The notes under the pieces are model-generated. The model was not told the DNA's origin and did not search any database. It was given only the letters and a program-made list of their open reading frames with translations. A DNA stretch of 64,000 nt from Zoogloea dura (GTDB lineage Bacteria; Pseudomonadota; Gammaproteobacteria; Burkholderiales; Rhodocyclaceae), in NCBI RefSeq assembly GCF_012927165.1, contig NZ_JABBGA010000004.1:1-64000 (forward strand), written 5' to 3'. Positions 9,581-17,045 of the stretch are shown in pieces (positions within the stretch are counted from its first letter, which is position 1; every line of letters starts with the position of its first letter). Position numbers and translations under genes: made by a program.

Positions 9581-9609
9581 TTGTCACTTTCCGTACGGTA
9601 GCGTATGGG
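9581..9609 (+). promoter_or_regulatory. possible promoter and TetR operator ahead of the regulator gene
   Basis: TTGTCA (9581-9586), 17 bases, then TATGGG (9604-9609) form a partial sigma-70 promoter. Its spacer carries TTCCGTACGGTA (9589-9600), a 12-bp inverted repeat with one mismatched pair and a perfect CCGTACGG core, a typical shape for a TetR-family operator. Binding by the adjacent regulator and control of the divergent etf operon are inference. The remainder of 9411-9580 shows nothing further. Confidence 0.4.
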
Positions 9610-9634
9610 CCAGAAACCGTCAATACTACGCCGA

Positions 9635-10225
9635 ATGGAAAAAACACCCCGCCTGCAACTCGACCGCGCGGCCTGGATTCAGGGCGCCCTCGACATCCTT
9701 GCCGAAGAAGGCGTCACCGGCGTGCGCGTCGAAGTCCTGGCCAAGCGGCTGCATGTCACCAAGGGTAGCTTCTACTGGCATTTCAAGGACCGCCAGGACC
9801 TGCTCTCGGGCGTACTCGAGACCTGGAAGGAAGGCCGCATCCGCGACATCGTGAAGCAGACCCGGCGTGAACCCGGCGGCGAGGTGGCGCAGATCTTCCA
9901 CGTGATCGACGTCTACAGCGCCAGCCGCAACCGCAAGGGCATCCTGATCGAGCTTGCCATGCGCGAGTGGGCCCGCCGCGACGCCGCCGCCGCCGCCATC
10001 GTCGAGGAGGTCGATGCGTGGCGCCTGCGCTGCGCCCGCGACCTCTTCCTGGCCTGCGGCGTACCCATGCACGAGGCATCCACCCGCAGCATGCTGCTGT
10101 ATGCCTATGTCTTCGGCGTCTCGATGATGAACTGCGAAAAGTTCGATGGCGACGTGGCGCGCATGAAGGACGACATCCGAGCGCTCATCGCCCGCAGCCC
10201 GACCCCGGTGCCAGCGGCCTCCTGA
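9635..10225 (+). CDS. TetR/AcrR family transcriptional regulator
   Basis: 196 residues from ATG 9635; an in-frame ATG at 9605 would add ten residues but would fall inside the putative -10 box. N-terminal helix-turn-helix: [23 protein letters not shown] then the recognition helix [10 protein letters not shown]. The C-terminal ligand-binding part ends with ARLIARS-like helices and has no assignable effector. It is divergent from the etfB operon, so control of that fatty-acid/acyl-CoA operon (repressor released by an acyl-CoA) is a reasonable guess. Its 3' end overlaps the convergent tatD gene by 41 bases. Confidence 0.88.
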   Translation: MEKTPRLQLDRAAWIQGALDILAEEGVTGVRVEVLAKRLHVTKGSFYWHFKDRQDLLSGVLETWKEGRIRDIVKQTRREPGGEVAQIFHVIDVYSASRNRKGILIELAMREWARRDAAAAAIVEEVDAWRLRCARDLFLACGVPMHEASTRSMLLYAYVFGVSMMNCEKFDGDVARMKDDIRALIARSPTPVPAAS

Positions 10226-10991
10226 TCCGCTCCAGACCTGGAATCGCGGCAAAGGCATTGGCGCCGGTCACCTCGATCACCTCGGCCACATCCATCCCCC
10301 TCAACTCGGCCAGCACCTCCGCCATGCGCCGGATGTTGGCCGGATCATTGCGCTGCCCCGCCCCCCAGGCCGGCGCGATATCCGGCGCGTCGGTTTCCAG
10401 TACGATGGCCGACAGGGGCAGTGTCGCAGCCAGGTCCCGGATACGCCTTGAGCCGGAATAAGTCATCGCCCCGCCAAAGCCGAGTTTGAAGCCCAGCCCG
10501 ATGAAGGCCTCGGCCTGCTGCCGGCTGCCATTGAAGGCATGGGCGATGCCCCCCGGCGGACGATGCCTGCGCAAGGCCTTGAGCACGCGGTCCTGGGCGC
10601 GGCGCACATGCAGGACCACCGGCAGCCCGAAAGCCACCGCCAGCTTCAGTTGGGCATCGAGGAAACGCTCCTGGCGCGGCAGATCGCCATCCTGCACAAA
10701 ACCGTCCAGACCGATCTCGCCCACCGCCACCGCCGTCCCGTCCGCCAGCCGGTCGCGCAGGGCATCCACATCCTCTTCGCGGGCCTGCTTCACGTACAGG
10801 GGATGAATGCCGTAGGCGTGGACGCAATCCGGGTTGGCCGCAGACAGGCCGGCCACCGCCCCGAAGTTGTCCAGCGCCACCGCCGGCACCAGGAAACCCG
10901 CCACGCCCAAGGCGCGGGCGACCTCGATGACCGCCTGGCGGTCGGCATCGAACTCGGCTGCGTCCAGGTGGCAGTGGGTGTCGATCAGCAA
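10185..10991 (-). CDS. TatD family metal-dependent hydrolase
   Basis: 268 residues starting at TTG (10991). TIM-barrel amidohydrolase-type nuclease; family members are Mg-dependent 3'-5' DNases or D-Tyr-tRNA-related hydrolases. Metal ligands visible: DTHCHLD at residues 4-10, GEIGLD near 91, VLHVRRA near 127, IAHAFNG near 150, and LETDAPDIAP near 200. It follows the hydratase-like gene by nine bases and is probably co-transcribed; its 3' end overlaps the TetR gene on the other strand. The alternative start is unclear because no good ribosome-binding site is visible. Confidence 0.9.
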   Translation of the reverse strand: MLIDTHCHLDAAEFDADRQAVIEVARALGVAGFLVPAVALDNFGAVAGLSAANPDCVHAYGIHPLYVKQAREEDVDALRDRLADGTAVAVGEIGLDGFVQDGDLPRQERFLDAQLKLAVAFGLPVVLHVRRAQDRVLKALRRHRPPGGIAHAFNGSRQQAEAFIGLGFKLGFGGAMTYSGSRRIRDLAATLPLSAIVLETDAPDIAPAWGAGQRNDPANIRRMAEVLAELRGMDVAEVIEVTGANAFAAIPGLERIRRPLAPGSGCGR

Positions 10992-11000
10992 GTCAGCGGC

Positions 11001-11801
11001 TCACTTGCCCGTCCACACCGGCTTGCGCTTGGCCATGAAGGCGTCGATGCCCTCCGCCGCGTCCTCGCACATCATGTTGCAGGCCATCACCTCGGCTGCG
11101 TGCTGATAGGCCGCATCCAGCCCCATCTCGAGCTGGCTGTAGAACATCTGCTTGCCCATGGCGATGGCCGCCGGCGACTTGGCGCAGATCGACGCGGTCA
11201 GGCGCGCCACCTCTTCGTCCAGGCTGTCGAGGGGCACCACCCGGTTGACCAGCCCGCGCCGCTTCGCTTCCGCTGCGTCGATGAAGTCGCCGGTCACCAG
11301 CATCTCGAAGGCCTCCTTGCGGCCCATATTGCGGGACAGGCCCACACTCGGCGTGGCACAGAAGAGGCCGACATTGATGCCCGACACGGCAAAGCGCGCC
11401 ACGTCGGAGGCCACCGCCAGATCACACATCGATACCAGCTGACAGCCCGCCGCGGTGGCGATGCCGTGGATGCGGGCGATCACCGGCTGCGGCATGGCAA
11501 CGATCTGCATCATCACCTTGCCGCACAGGCGGAACAGGGCCTGCTGGAAAGACTTGGTGTAATTGCCGCGCATCTCCTTCAGGTCATGGCCGGCACAGAA
11601 GGCCTTGCCTGCCCCGGCCAGCACCACCACGCGCACCGACTTGTCTGCCGCGACGGCTACCAGCTCGGCCAGCAGCACCTCGAGCATGGCCTGCGACAGG
11701 GCATTGAACTGGCCCGGGCGATTCAGGGTGAGCGTACACACACCATCGACATCACTACGCAGCAACATCGGTTCCTGGACATTCTCAGCTACTGCACTCA
11801 T
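11001..11801 (-). CDS. enoyl-CoA hydratase/isomerase family protein, ECHDC3-like
   Basis: 266 residues, crotonase fold. The oxyanion-hole segments are present (AFCAGHDLKEMR near 68-78 and HGIATAAGCQL near 112-122). The two glutamates that activate water in true enoyl-CoA hydratases are not: the position in the GGGCE motif is Gln121 (AGCQL), and the second falls in SGINVGLFC (140-148), which has no Glu. This pattern, with NVGLFCATPSVGLSR, matches the ECHDC3-type subgroup, so the annotated hydratase activity is doubtful although acyl-CoA binding is likely. It lies between the Mla-type operon and tatD. Confidence 0.88.
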   Translation of the reverse strand: MSAVAENVQEPMLLRSDVDGVCTLTLNRPGQFNALSQAMLEVLLAELVAVAADKSVRVVVLAGAGKAFCAGHDLKEMRGNYTKSFQQALFRLCGKVMMQIVAMPQPVIARIHGIATAAGCQLVSMCDLAVASDVARFAVSGINVGLFCATPSVGLSRNMGRKEAFEMLVTGDFIDAAEAKRRGLVNRVVPLDSLDEEVARLTASICAKSPAAIAMGKQMFYSQLEMGLDAAYQHAAEVMACNMMCEDAAEGIDAFMAKRKPVWTGK

Positions 11802-11857
11802 GGTCCTCTCCTCCTTGATTGGATGCCGGCACGTGCCTGCCGGTCATGGCTTGAAAC

Positions 11858-12475
11858 TCATGGCGCGCACAGGGCCCGCGGCTTGCGGACATCTGCCGGT
11901 GCGGCGCCCTCCTCATTCAGTCCGTTCAGCCAGCCCGCCAGTTCGCGCGCCAGGTCCCGGGTAGCCGCCTGCAAGGCCACCACACCGCCCGCCGCGTCGG
12001 CTGCAGGAGCCGGCCGGCTGAGCGAAAAGGCGCGGCTGGCCACCGTCTGCTCGGCCCGCGGTGGCAACAGGCTGGCACGGGCTTCGATGACGCCGCGGCT
12101 GTCATCACCCGGCCCGAAGACCTGGGCAAACTCGTCCAGCTCGATGCGCAGGCGGCAAACCCCCTGCCCCGGACCGAGGGCACGCCGCAGGGCCAGTTCG
12201 ACGAGCGGCGCCGGCGGCGCTGCCCAGCGGCTTTCCGCATAAACCTGGCGGCGCGTCGGCTGAACCTGCAGCAGTCGATAGCCGATGGCAGTGCCAGCCA
12301 GCCACGGCGCCGGCTGCACCTCGACGCTGCGCAGCGCCGCAATGCCGGCCGGTGCCGCCACCGCGTCGAGCACGCCAAAGTCATGCACCGCCTGGGCCGC
12401 CGGACGGGACGGCACGGCGCAGGCGGCCAGCAGCAAGGCCAGGGGCAAGGCAAGGGTGAATCGGGCAAGGCGCAT
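11858..12475 (-). CDS. ABC-type lipid transport auxiliary lipoprotein (PqiC/ABC-transport auxiliary domain)
   Basis: 205 residues. Lipoprotein signal with lipobox LLAAC (Cys19). The mature part has the auxiliary-component pattern: an initial beta strand after VHDFGVLD, a QVQPTRRQVYAESRWAAPP segment, and LRIELDEFAQVF. Such lipoproteins sit in the outer membrane and partner MCE proteins. It is the last gene of a four-gene operon with permease, ATPase and MCE protein (24 bases after the MCE gene), consistent with a trans-envelope phospholipid or similar lipid transporter. Confidence 0.85.
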   Translation of the reverse strand: MRLARFTLALPLALLLAACAVPSRPAAQAVHDFGVLDAVAAPAGIAALRSVEVQPAPWLAGTAIGYRLLQVQPTRRQVYAESRWAAPPAPLVELALRRALGPGQGVCRLRIELDEFAQVFGPGDDSRGVIEARASLLPPRAEQTVASRAFSLSRPAPAADAAGGVVALQAATRDLARELAGWLNGLNEEGAAPADVRKPRALCAP

Positions 12476-12498
12476 GAGGGGGACGGACTCCGGAAAGA

Positions 12499-13434
12499 CT
12501 ATCGGACGGGGGGCCTGAAACCCGCCTCGCCAGGCCCGGGCTGCGGGGTCTCGCGGCCGAGGATCAGCATCTGGGGTGAGCGCTCGACCTCGTCGAGCAG
12601 CCCCGACAGTTGCCGGGAGGTCGTGGTCAGCTCCTGCACCAGGCCGTTGATGCGCGGCAGCGTCGAACCCGACAGCCCCTCGCCGACGCTGCTGGTCAAT
12701 GTCTCCAGGCGAGCGCCGGCGCTTTCCAGACGCACCAGCAGCTTGCGCCCCTCGACGGCCATCGGCGCCGCCTCCGCGCTGGCGCGCTCGAGGTTGTTCA
12801 AGGTCCGGCCGATGCGATCAAGGTTGTCCTTGTCCAGGAAGCGGCGCAGATCGGCCACCAGGCGTGGCGTTTCCTGCAAGGTCTGGTCGAGGCCACGGCT
12901 GGACGACTCCAGGCGGGCCAGGGTGTTTTCGACACGAGCCAGGTTTTCCGGCCGGGTGAGCGTGGCCAGACGTTCCGACATGTCGCGCAGCTGGCGCAGG
13001 GTCTGCAGCGCGCCGGTGGTCAGTTCCTCGATGACGCTGGGTGCCAACGGAATCCGGGGCACCTCACCGACGATGGGCTCCGCCCCATCACCCGGGTCAT
13101 CCAGCGCGATGAAAGCCAGTCCGGTCACCCCCTGGGTGGCCAGGCGCGCCCGGGTCGCCCGGGTGATCGGCAAGTCGTTGCGGATCCGCACCATGACCAG
13201 CAGCTTGCGGTGATCCTCGGGATCGAGGTCGATCCGTGCCACCCGTCCGGCCACGATGCCCCGATAACGGACGGTCGCCTGGGGATTGAGTCCATTGACA
13301 CTGCCCGAGGTCACCAGGACAAGTTGCCGGGTCGCCTCCCGCTTGTCGGAAAACCACCACAGGGCCAGCACCACCGCCCCGCTGAGCAGGATGGCGAAAA
13401 GACCCGTGGCGATGGCGTGGGCCCGGTTTTCCAT
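12499..13434 (-). CDS. MlaD/MCE domain protein (lipid-transport substrate-binding component)
   Basis: 311 residues: one N-terminal membrane anchor (about 9-28), one MCE domain (about 38-115; VNGLNPQATVRYRGIVAGRV and GVTGLAFIALDD), then a long helical region rich in LARLE/LRRFL repeats (about 145-290) that should form a rod or barrel across the periplasm. It binds lipid for the adjacent permease/ATPase. Its ATG overlaps the ATPase stop by one base (TGATG). Longer than E. coli MlaD (183 aa) and closer to the single-MCE mycobacterial/PqiB-like layout. Confidence 0.9.
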   Translation of the reverse strand: MENRAHAIATGLFAILLSGAVVLALWWFSDKREATRQLVLVTSGSVNGLNPQATVRYRGIVAGRVARIDLDPEDHRKLLVMVRIRNDLPITRATRARLATQGVTGLAFIALDDPGDGAEPIVGEVPRIPLAPSVIEELTTGALQTLRQLRDMSERLATLTRPENLARVENTLARLESSSRGLDQTLQETPRLVADLRRFLDKDNLDRIGRTLNNLERASAEAAPMAVEGRKLLVRLESAGARLETLTSSVGEGLSGSTLPRINGLVQELTTTSRQLSGLLDEVERSPQMLILGRETPQPGPGEAGFRPPVR

Positions 13435-14219
13435 CAGCGGGACTCCCCTGCCCTGGCCAGCGCGGCACGGCTGCGCTCGCTGTGGAAGAAACGCTGAATG
13501 AAGGGGTCCTGCACGGTCATGATCTCTTCCAGGGGGCCAGCGGCGAGTATACGTCCTTCCGACAGCACAGCCACCCGGCTTGCCAGAGCAGCCAGGGTGT
13601 CCAGGTCATGGGTCACCAGCACCACGGTGAGCCCCAGGCTGCGGTGCAGCGAGCGGATCAGATCCACAAAGCCCGCGCTGCGATCCGGATCGAGACCCGC
13701 CGTCGGCTCATCGAGCAGCAGCAACTCGGGTTCCAGGGCCAGGGCGCGCGCCAGGGCCACCCGCTTGACCATGCCGCCCGACAACTCGGCCGGCATCCGC
13801 GCAGCCACCTCGGGCTCCAGCTCCACCATGGCCATCTTGAGCAGCACCAGGTCGCGGATCAGCACCTCATCGGTCAGGCCGAACTCGCGCAGCGGAAAGG
13901 CAATGTTGGCGAACACTGTGAGCGCCGAGAACAGGGCACCATGCTGGAACAGCATGCCGAAGCGCCGCCGCCGTGCCAGCCGGGCGCTCCGCCCGCCTTC
14001 GCCCAGGGTTTCGCCAAACAGGCGCACCTCGCCCTCCGCCGGCTGAAGCAGACCCACCATCTGGCGCAGCAGCGTCGTCTTGCCACTCCCCGACCCGCCC
14101 ACCAGCGCCACCACCTCCCCCGCCGACACCGCCAGATCGAGATTCTTGTGGATCCAGGTCTTGCCGAAGCAGGTGGACACACCCTTGAGCTCCACCGGGA
14201 GCGCTGGCGGCGGCCTCAT
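13434..14219 (-). CDS. lipid transport ABC transporter ATP-binding protein (MlaF-like)
   Basis: 261 residues from ATG 14219; a GTG at 14234 overlapping the permease stop (GTGA) is an equally possible start. Cytoplasmic ATPase with Walker A GGSGSGKTT near 38-46, Q-loop FQHGALF, ABC signature LSGGM near 145, Walker B LLLLDEPTAGLD, and the switch His in VTHD. The Q-loop and signature variants (FQHGALFSALTV, ELSGGMVKRVALARA) are those of Mla/MCE ATPases. The overlap with permease and MCE genes indicates one complex. Confidence 0.93.
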   Translation of the reverse strand: MRPPPALPVELKGVSTCFGKTWIHKNLDLAVSAGEVVALVGGSGSGKTTLLRQMVGLLQPAEGEVRLFGETLGEGGRSARLARRRRFGMLFQHGALFSALTVFANIAFPLREFGLTDEVLIRDLVLLKMAMVELEPEVAARMPAELSGGMVKRVALARALALEPELLLLDEPTAGLDPDRSAGFVDLIRSLHRSLGLTVVLVTHDLDTLAALASRVAVLSEGRILAAGPLEEIMTVQDPFIQRFFHSERSRAALARAGESR

Positions 14220-14230
14220 CGCTGTGGCGC

Positions 14231-15361
14231 TCACCGGAACGGCAGCCCGATGGAGCGGGTGGCCACCGCAAACACCGCATCGACGATGATCAGGACGGTG
14301 ATTGATGCCACCACCGAGGTGGTGGTGTTGGCCGACAGGCTCTCGGTGTTCGGACGCACCCGCAGGCCGAAGTAGCAGGCCACCAGGGCGATCAGCAAAC
14401 CGAAGACCGCGCCCTTCACCAGGCCGATCACCAGGTTCGCAACCGGCACCGCCCGCGGCAGCGCATTGAGAAAGTAGTCGAAACTCAGATCCAGCTGCAG
14501 GTTGGCCGACACCATGCCGCCGAAGATCGCCACCGCCGAGCCCCACAGGGTCAGCAGCGGCATGGCCAGGGTCAGCGCCACCACCTTGGGCACGACGAGG
14601 CGGACATAGCGCGAAATCCCCATCACGGTGAGCGCGTCGATCTCCTCGGTCACCCGCATCACGCCCAGCTGGGCCGTCATCGCCGAACCCGAGCGGCCGG
14701 CCACCAGGACCGATACCAGGACCGGCCCCAGCTCCCGGATGATGCCCAGGCCGAGGATGTTGACGATGAAGGAATCCGCCCCGAAAGCGCGCAATTGCAG
14801 GGCCGAAAGGTAGGACATGACCACCCCGATCAGGAAACCGACCAGCGCGGTCACGGGCATCGCCCGCACACCCACCTTGTAGAAATTGGCGGAGATTTCG
14901 AGGACGGGCCAGCGCTTGTGGTCACCGACCAACCCCCACAGGTCGATCAGGATCTGGCCGACCAGCGCCACGAAACCGACCACGTGGTGCCCGATCCCGA
15001 TGACGATGCGCCCCACCTGGGCGGTGCCGTCCAGAAAGCGGTAAGGCGGCTCGGTCGGGCAGGTCAGCACCGGGATCGCCTCGACCCGCTGGAACACCGC
15101 CTCCAGCGCCGGCGGCAGCTCGAGGTTCTCCGGCCGGCGGCGCCCCCAGACCCGCCACAACAACAGGGCGCCGTAACTGTCGAGCCGCGACACGTCGGCC
15201 AGACTCCAGGCAGCCTGCACCGGCATGCCCTCAAGTTCGTCGCGCAACCGCCGCGGATCAGCCGTCAGAGCAGCCAGGGTCCAATCCCCCGACAGGCACA
15301 CCCGGCCGTCACCGGCATCGGCCTCCAGGCGCAGGGCTGGCGCAGGGCTGACCGGTGACAT
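14231..15361 (-). CDS. MlaE family lipid transport permease with N-terminal STAS-like domain
   Basis: 376 residues from ATG 15361 (the frame is open further upstream but homology begins here). Residues about 8-115 look like a STAS domain: VCLSGDWTLAAL, then DVSRLDSYGALLLWRV, corresponding to the separate MlaB protein of E. coli. Residues about 135-376 are the MlaE permease with RELGPVLVSVLVAGRSGSAMTAQLG and EEIDALTVMGI. A single polypeptide thus combines MlaB- and MlaE-like parts. First gene of the lipid-transport operon; seven-base gap after the ppx stop (15372). Confidence 0.92.
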   Translation of the reverse strand: MSPVSPAPALRLEADAGDGRVCLSGDWTLAALTADPRRLRDELEGMPVQAAWSLADVSRLDSYGALLLWRVWGRRRPENLELPPALEAVFQRVEAIPVLTCPTEPPYRFLDGTAQVGRIVIGIGHHVVGFVALVGQILIDLWGLVGDHKRWPVLEISANFYKVGVRAMPVTALVGFLIGVVMSYLSALQLRAFGADSFIVNILGLGIIRELGPVLVSVLVAGRSGSAMTAQLGVMRVTEEIDALTVMGISRYVRLVVPKVVALTLAMPLLTLWGSAVAIFGGMVSANLQLDLSFDYFLNALPRAVPVANLVIGLVKGAVFGLLIALVACYFGLRVRPNTESLSANTTTSVVASITVLIIVDAVFAVATRSIGLPFR

Positions 15362-15371
15362 CGGGGCCGGA

Positions 15372-16886
15372 CTAGGCGCTACCCGCCGGATTGCGGGCCG
15401 CGGCACGCTCCACCCGCAGCTTAAGGGGCATCCCGATGGACTGCCACTGGCGCTCTTCCTCGTCCAGCGCCGCCGCCGTGAACGGCAGATCGCGCAGCCA
15501 CTCGGCCTCGGCCACCAGCACATAGCCGCGCCCGTCATGCTTCAGGCGCAGCGGCGGCACGCCACGGCCGTCCCGCGCGCGGTGCACCACCGCCGCCAGG
15601 CGCAGGCACAGGATCAGGCGCCACTCGGGGCTGTCCGGATCAAGGGCCCCGACCCGCGACAGCTTGCCCCGGTGTGCCAGCACCATGCGCGCCAGACGCC
15701 CCTGGTCCATGCGCGAGAAGCCCGGCATGTCGGCATTGCCGAGAATGTAGGCGCTGTGCTTGTGATAGCTGGAATGGGCTACCGACACCCCGATCTCATG
15801 GAGCTTGGCGGCCCACTCGAGAAAACGCGCGTCCACGTTGTCTCCGTCCGCCGAAGCGGGATCGAGCTGCAGCAGAAAGTTGCGGGCCGTTTCGGTGACC
15901 TGTCGGGCATGGGCCACGTCCACATCGTAGCGGCTCATGAAGGCCGTCACCGTCGCATCGCGGAGATCGTGGTGGTGGTAGCGGCCCAGCAAGTCGTAGA
16001 GCACGCCGAGGCGCAGGGCGCCTTCCGAGAAGGTCATGCGCTCCAGGCCGAACTCCTCGAATACCGCCCACATGATCGCGAAGCCGCCGGGCAGCACCGG
16101 CAGGCGATCGGGACGCAGCCCCTCCAGCTGCATCGTGTTGACATTGCCGGCCCTGAGCATCAGGGCACGCAGTTTCTCCAGGCCGCTGCGGGTGATGCCG
16201 CCATCGGACAGGCCGTTGAGCTCGAGGATGTCCACCAGGGCCTTGGCCGAACCGCTGGAGCCCACCGCCTCTTCCCAGCCGATCTCACGGTAGGCATGGG
16301 AGATCGTCTGGATTTCCTTCTGCGCGGCCAGCTCGGCGTCGCGCAGCCCGCGCTTGTCCACCCGGCCATCCGGGAAATGGCGCAGCGAGAAGCTCACGCA
16401 GCCCATGTAGAGGGATTCCAGGGCAATCGGCTGGAAGCTCTTGCCGATCACGAACTCGGTGGAGCCGCCACCGATGTCCACCACCAGCTGCTGCCGATGG
16501 GGATTGGGCAGGGTGTGGGCCACCCCCACATATATAAGGCGGGCTTCCTCGCGGCCGGCGATGACCTCAATGGGGAAGCCCAGGGCCGCCTCCGCCTGCA
16601 CCAGGAAGTGGGGCGCGTTCTTGGCCACCCGCAGCGTATTGGTGGCCACCGCCCGCACCGCTTCCGGCGGATAGTCACGCAGGCGCTCGTTGAAACAGCG
16701 CAGAGCGCTGATGCCGCGAAACTGGGCGGCCGCATCGAGCATGCGATCGGCGGACAGGCCGGCAGCCAGTCGAACGGACTCCTTGATACCATCGAGGGGA
16801 TAGATCTGATCGTTGACGATCCGGCCCACCTGCAGGCGAAAACTGTTGGACCCCAGGTCGATGGCGGCGATCAATTCGCGATTCAT
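15372..16886 (-). CDS. ppx: exopolyphosphatase (Ppx/GppA family)
   Basis: 504 residues from ATG 16886 (the open frame extends to 17702 antisense to ppk1, but the family N-terminus MNRELIAAIDLGSNSFRL starts here). It releases phosphate from polyphosphate ends, or hydrolyses pppGpp. Actin-like phosphate-binding motifs: DLGSNSFRL (10-18) and VDIGGGSTEFVIG (about 137-149). The C-terminal half contains an HD-like helical region (AAKLHEIGVSVAHSSYHKHSAYIL). Divergent from ppk1, the polyphosphate-making enzyme. A possible extended -10 promoter lies at 16928-16936. Confidence 0.93.
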   Translation of the reverse strand: MNRELIAAIDLGSNSFRLQVGRIVNDQIYPLDGIKESVRLAAGLSADRMLDAAAQFRGISALRCFNERLRDYPPEAVRAVATNTLRVAKNAPHFLVQAEAALGFPIEVIAGREEARLIYVGVAHTLPNPHRQQLVVDIGGGSTEFVIGKSFQPIALESLYMGCVSFSLRHFPDGRVDKRGLRDAELAAQKEIQTISHAYREIGWEEAVGSSGSAKALVDILELNGLSDGGITRSGLEKLRALMLRAGNVNTMQLEGLRPDRLPVLPGGFAIMWAVFEEFGLERMTFSEGALRLGVLYDLLGRYHHHDLRDATVTAFMSRYDVDVAHARQVTETARNFLLQLDPASADGDNVDARFLEWAAKLHEIGVSVAHSSYHKHSAYILGNADMPGFSRMDQGRLARMVLAHRGKLSRVGALDPDSPEWRLILCLRLAAVVHRARDGRGVPPLRLKHDGRGYVLVAEAEWLRDLPFTAAALDEEERQWQSIGMPLKLRVERAAARNPAGSA

Positions 16887-16927
16887 GAATGACAGTGAGT
16901 GCGCGCCGGGCGGCGCAGAGGTCCCGG

Positions 16928-16936
16928 ATTCTAGCA
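16928..16936 (-). promoter_or_regulatory. extended -10 promoter element for ppx
   Basis: Read on the - strand, TGCTAGAAT (16936-16928) is TGn followed by TAGAAT, an extended -10 element. It lies about 40 bases upstream of the ppx ATG. No matching -35 hexamer is seen. Confidence 0.45.
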
Positions 16937-16980
16937 CCGCAGGGCAAACCCGCCGCCCGGTAATACGCAAAGCCGCCCGC

Positions 16981-17009
16981 TCGTCATCTCCCTGAAACAC
17001 AATCGTCAC
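16981..17009 (+). promoter_or_regulatory. candidate Pho box upstream of ppk1
   Basis: Three 7-base units spaced by exactly four bases: TCGTCAT (16981-16987), CTGAAAC (16992-16998), TCGTCAC (17003-17009). This has the 11-base periodicity and partial sequence of PhoB direct repeats (consensus CTGTCAT). A CATACT -10-like hexamer follows at 17009-17014. PhoB control of polyphosphate kinase under phosphate limitation is known in other bacteria; here it is inferred from the repeat pattern only. Confidence 0.4.
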
Positions 17010-17045
17010 ATACTCTTGCCCAACAGGACGAATACGAGGAAGAGC

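Noticed and set aside
10539-12242. 567-codon + strand frame over tatD, the hydratase-like gene and the lipoprotein
   Set aside because: Shadow of three recognisable genes; no start context or motifs.
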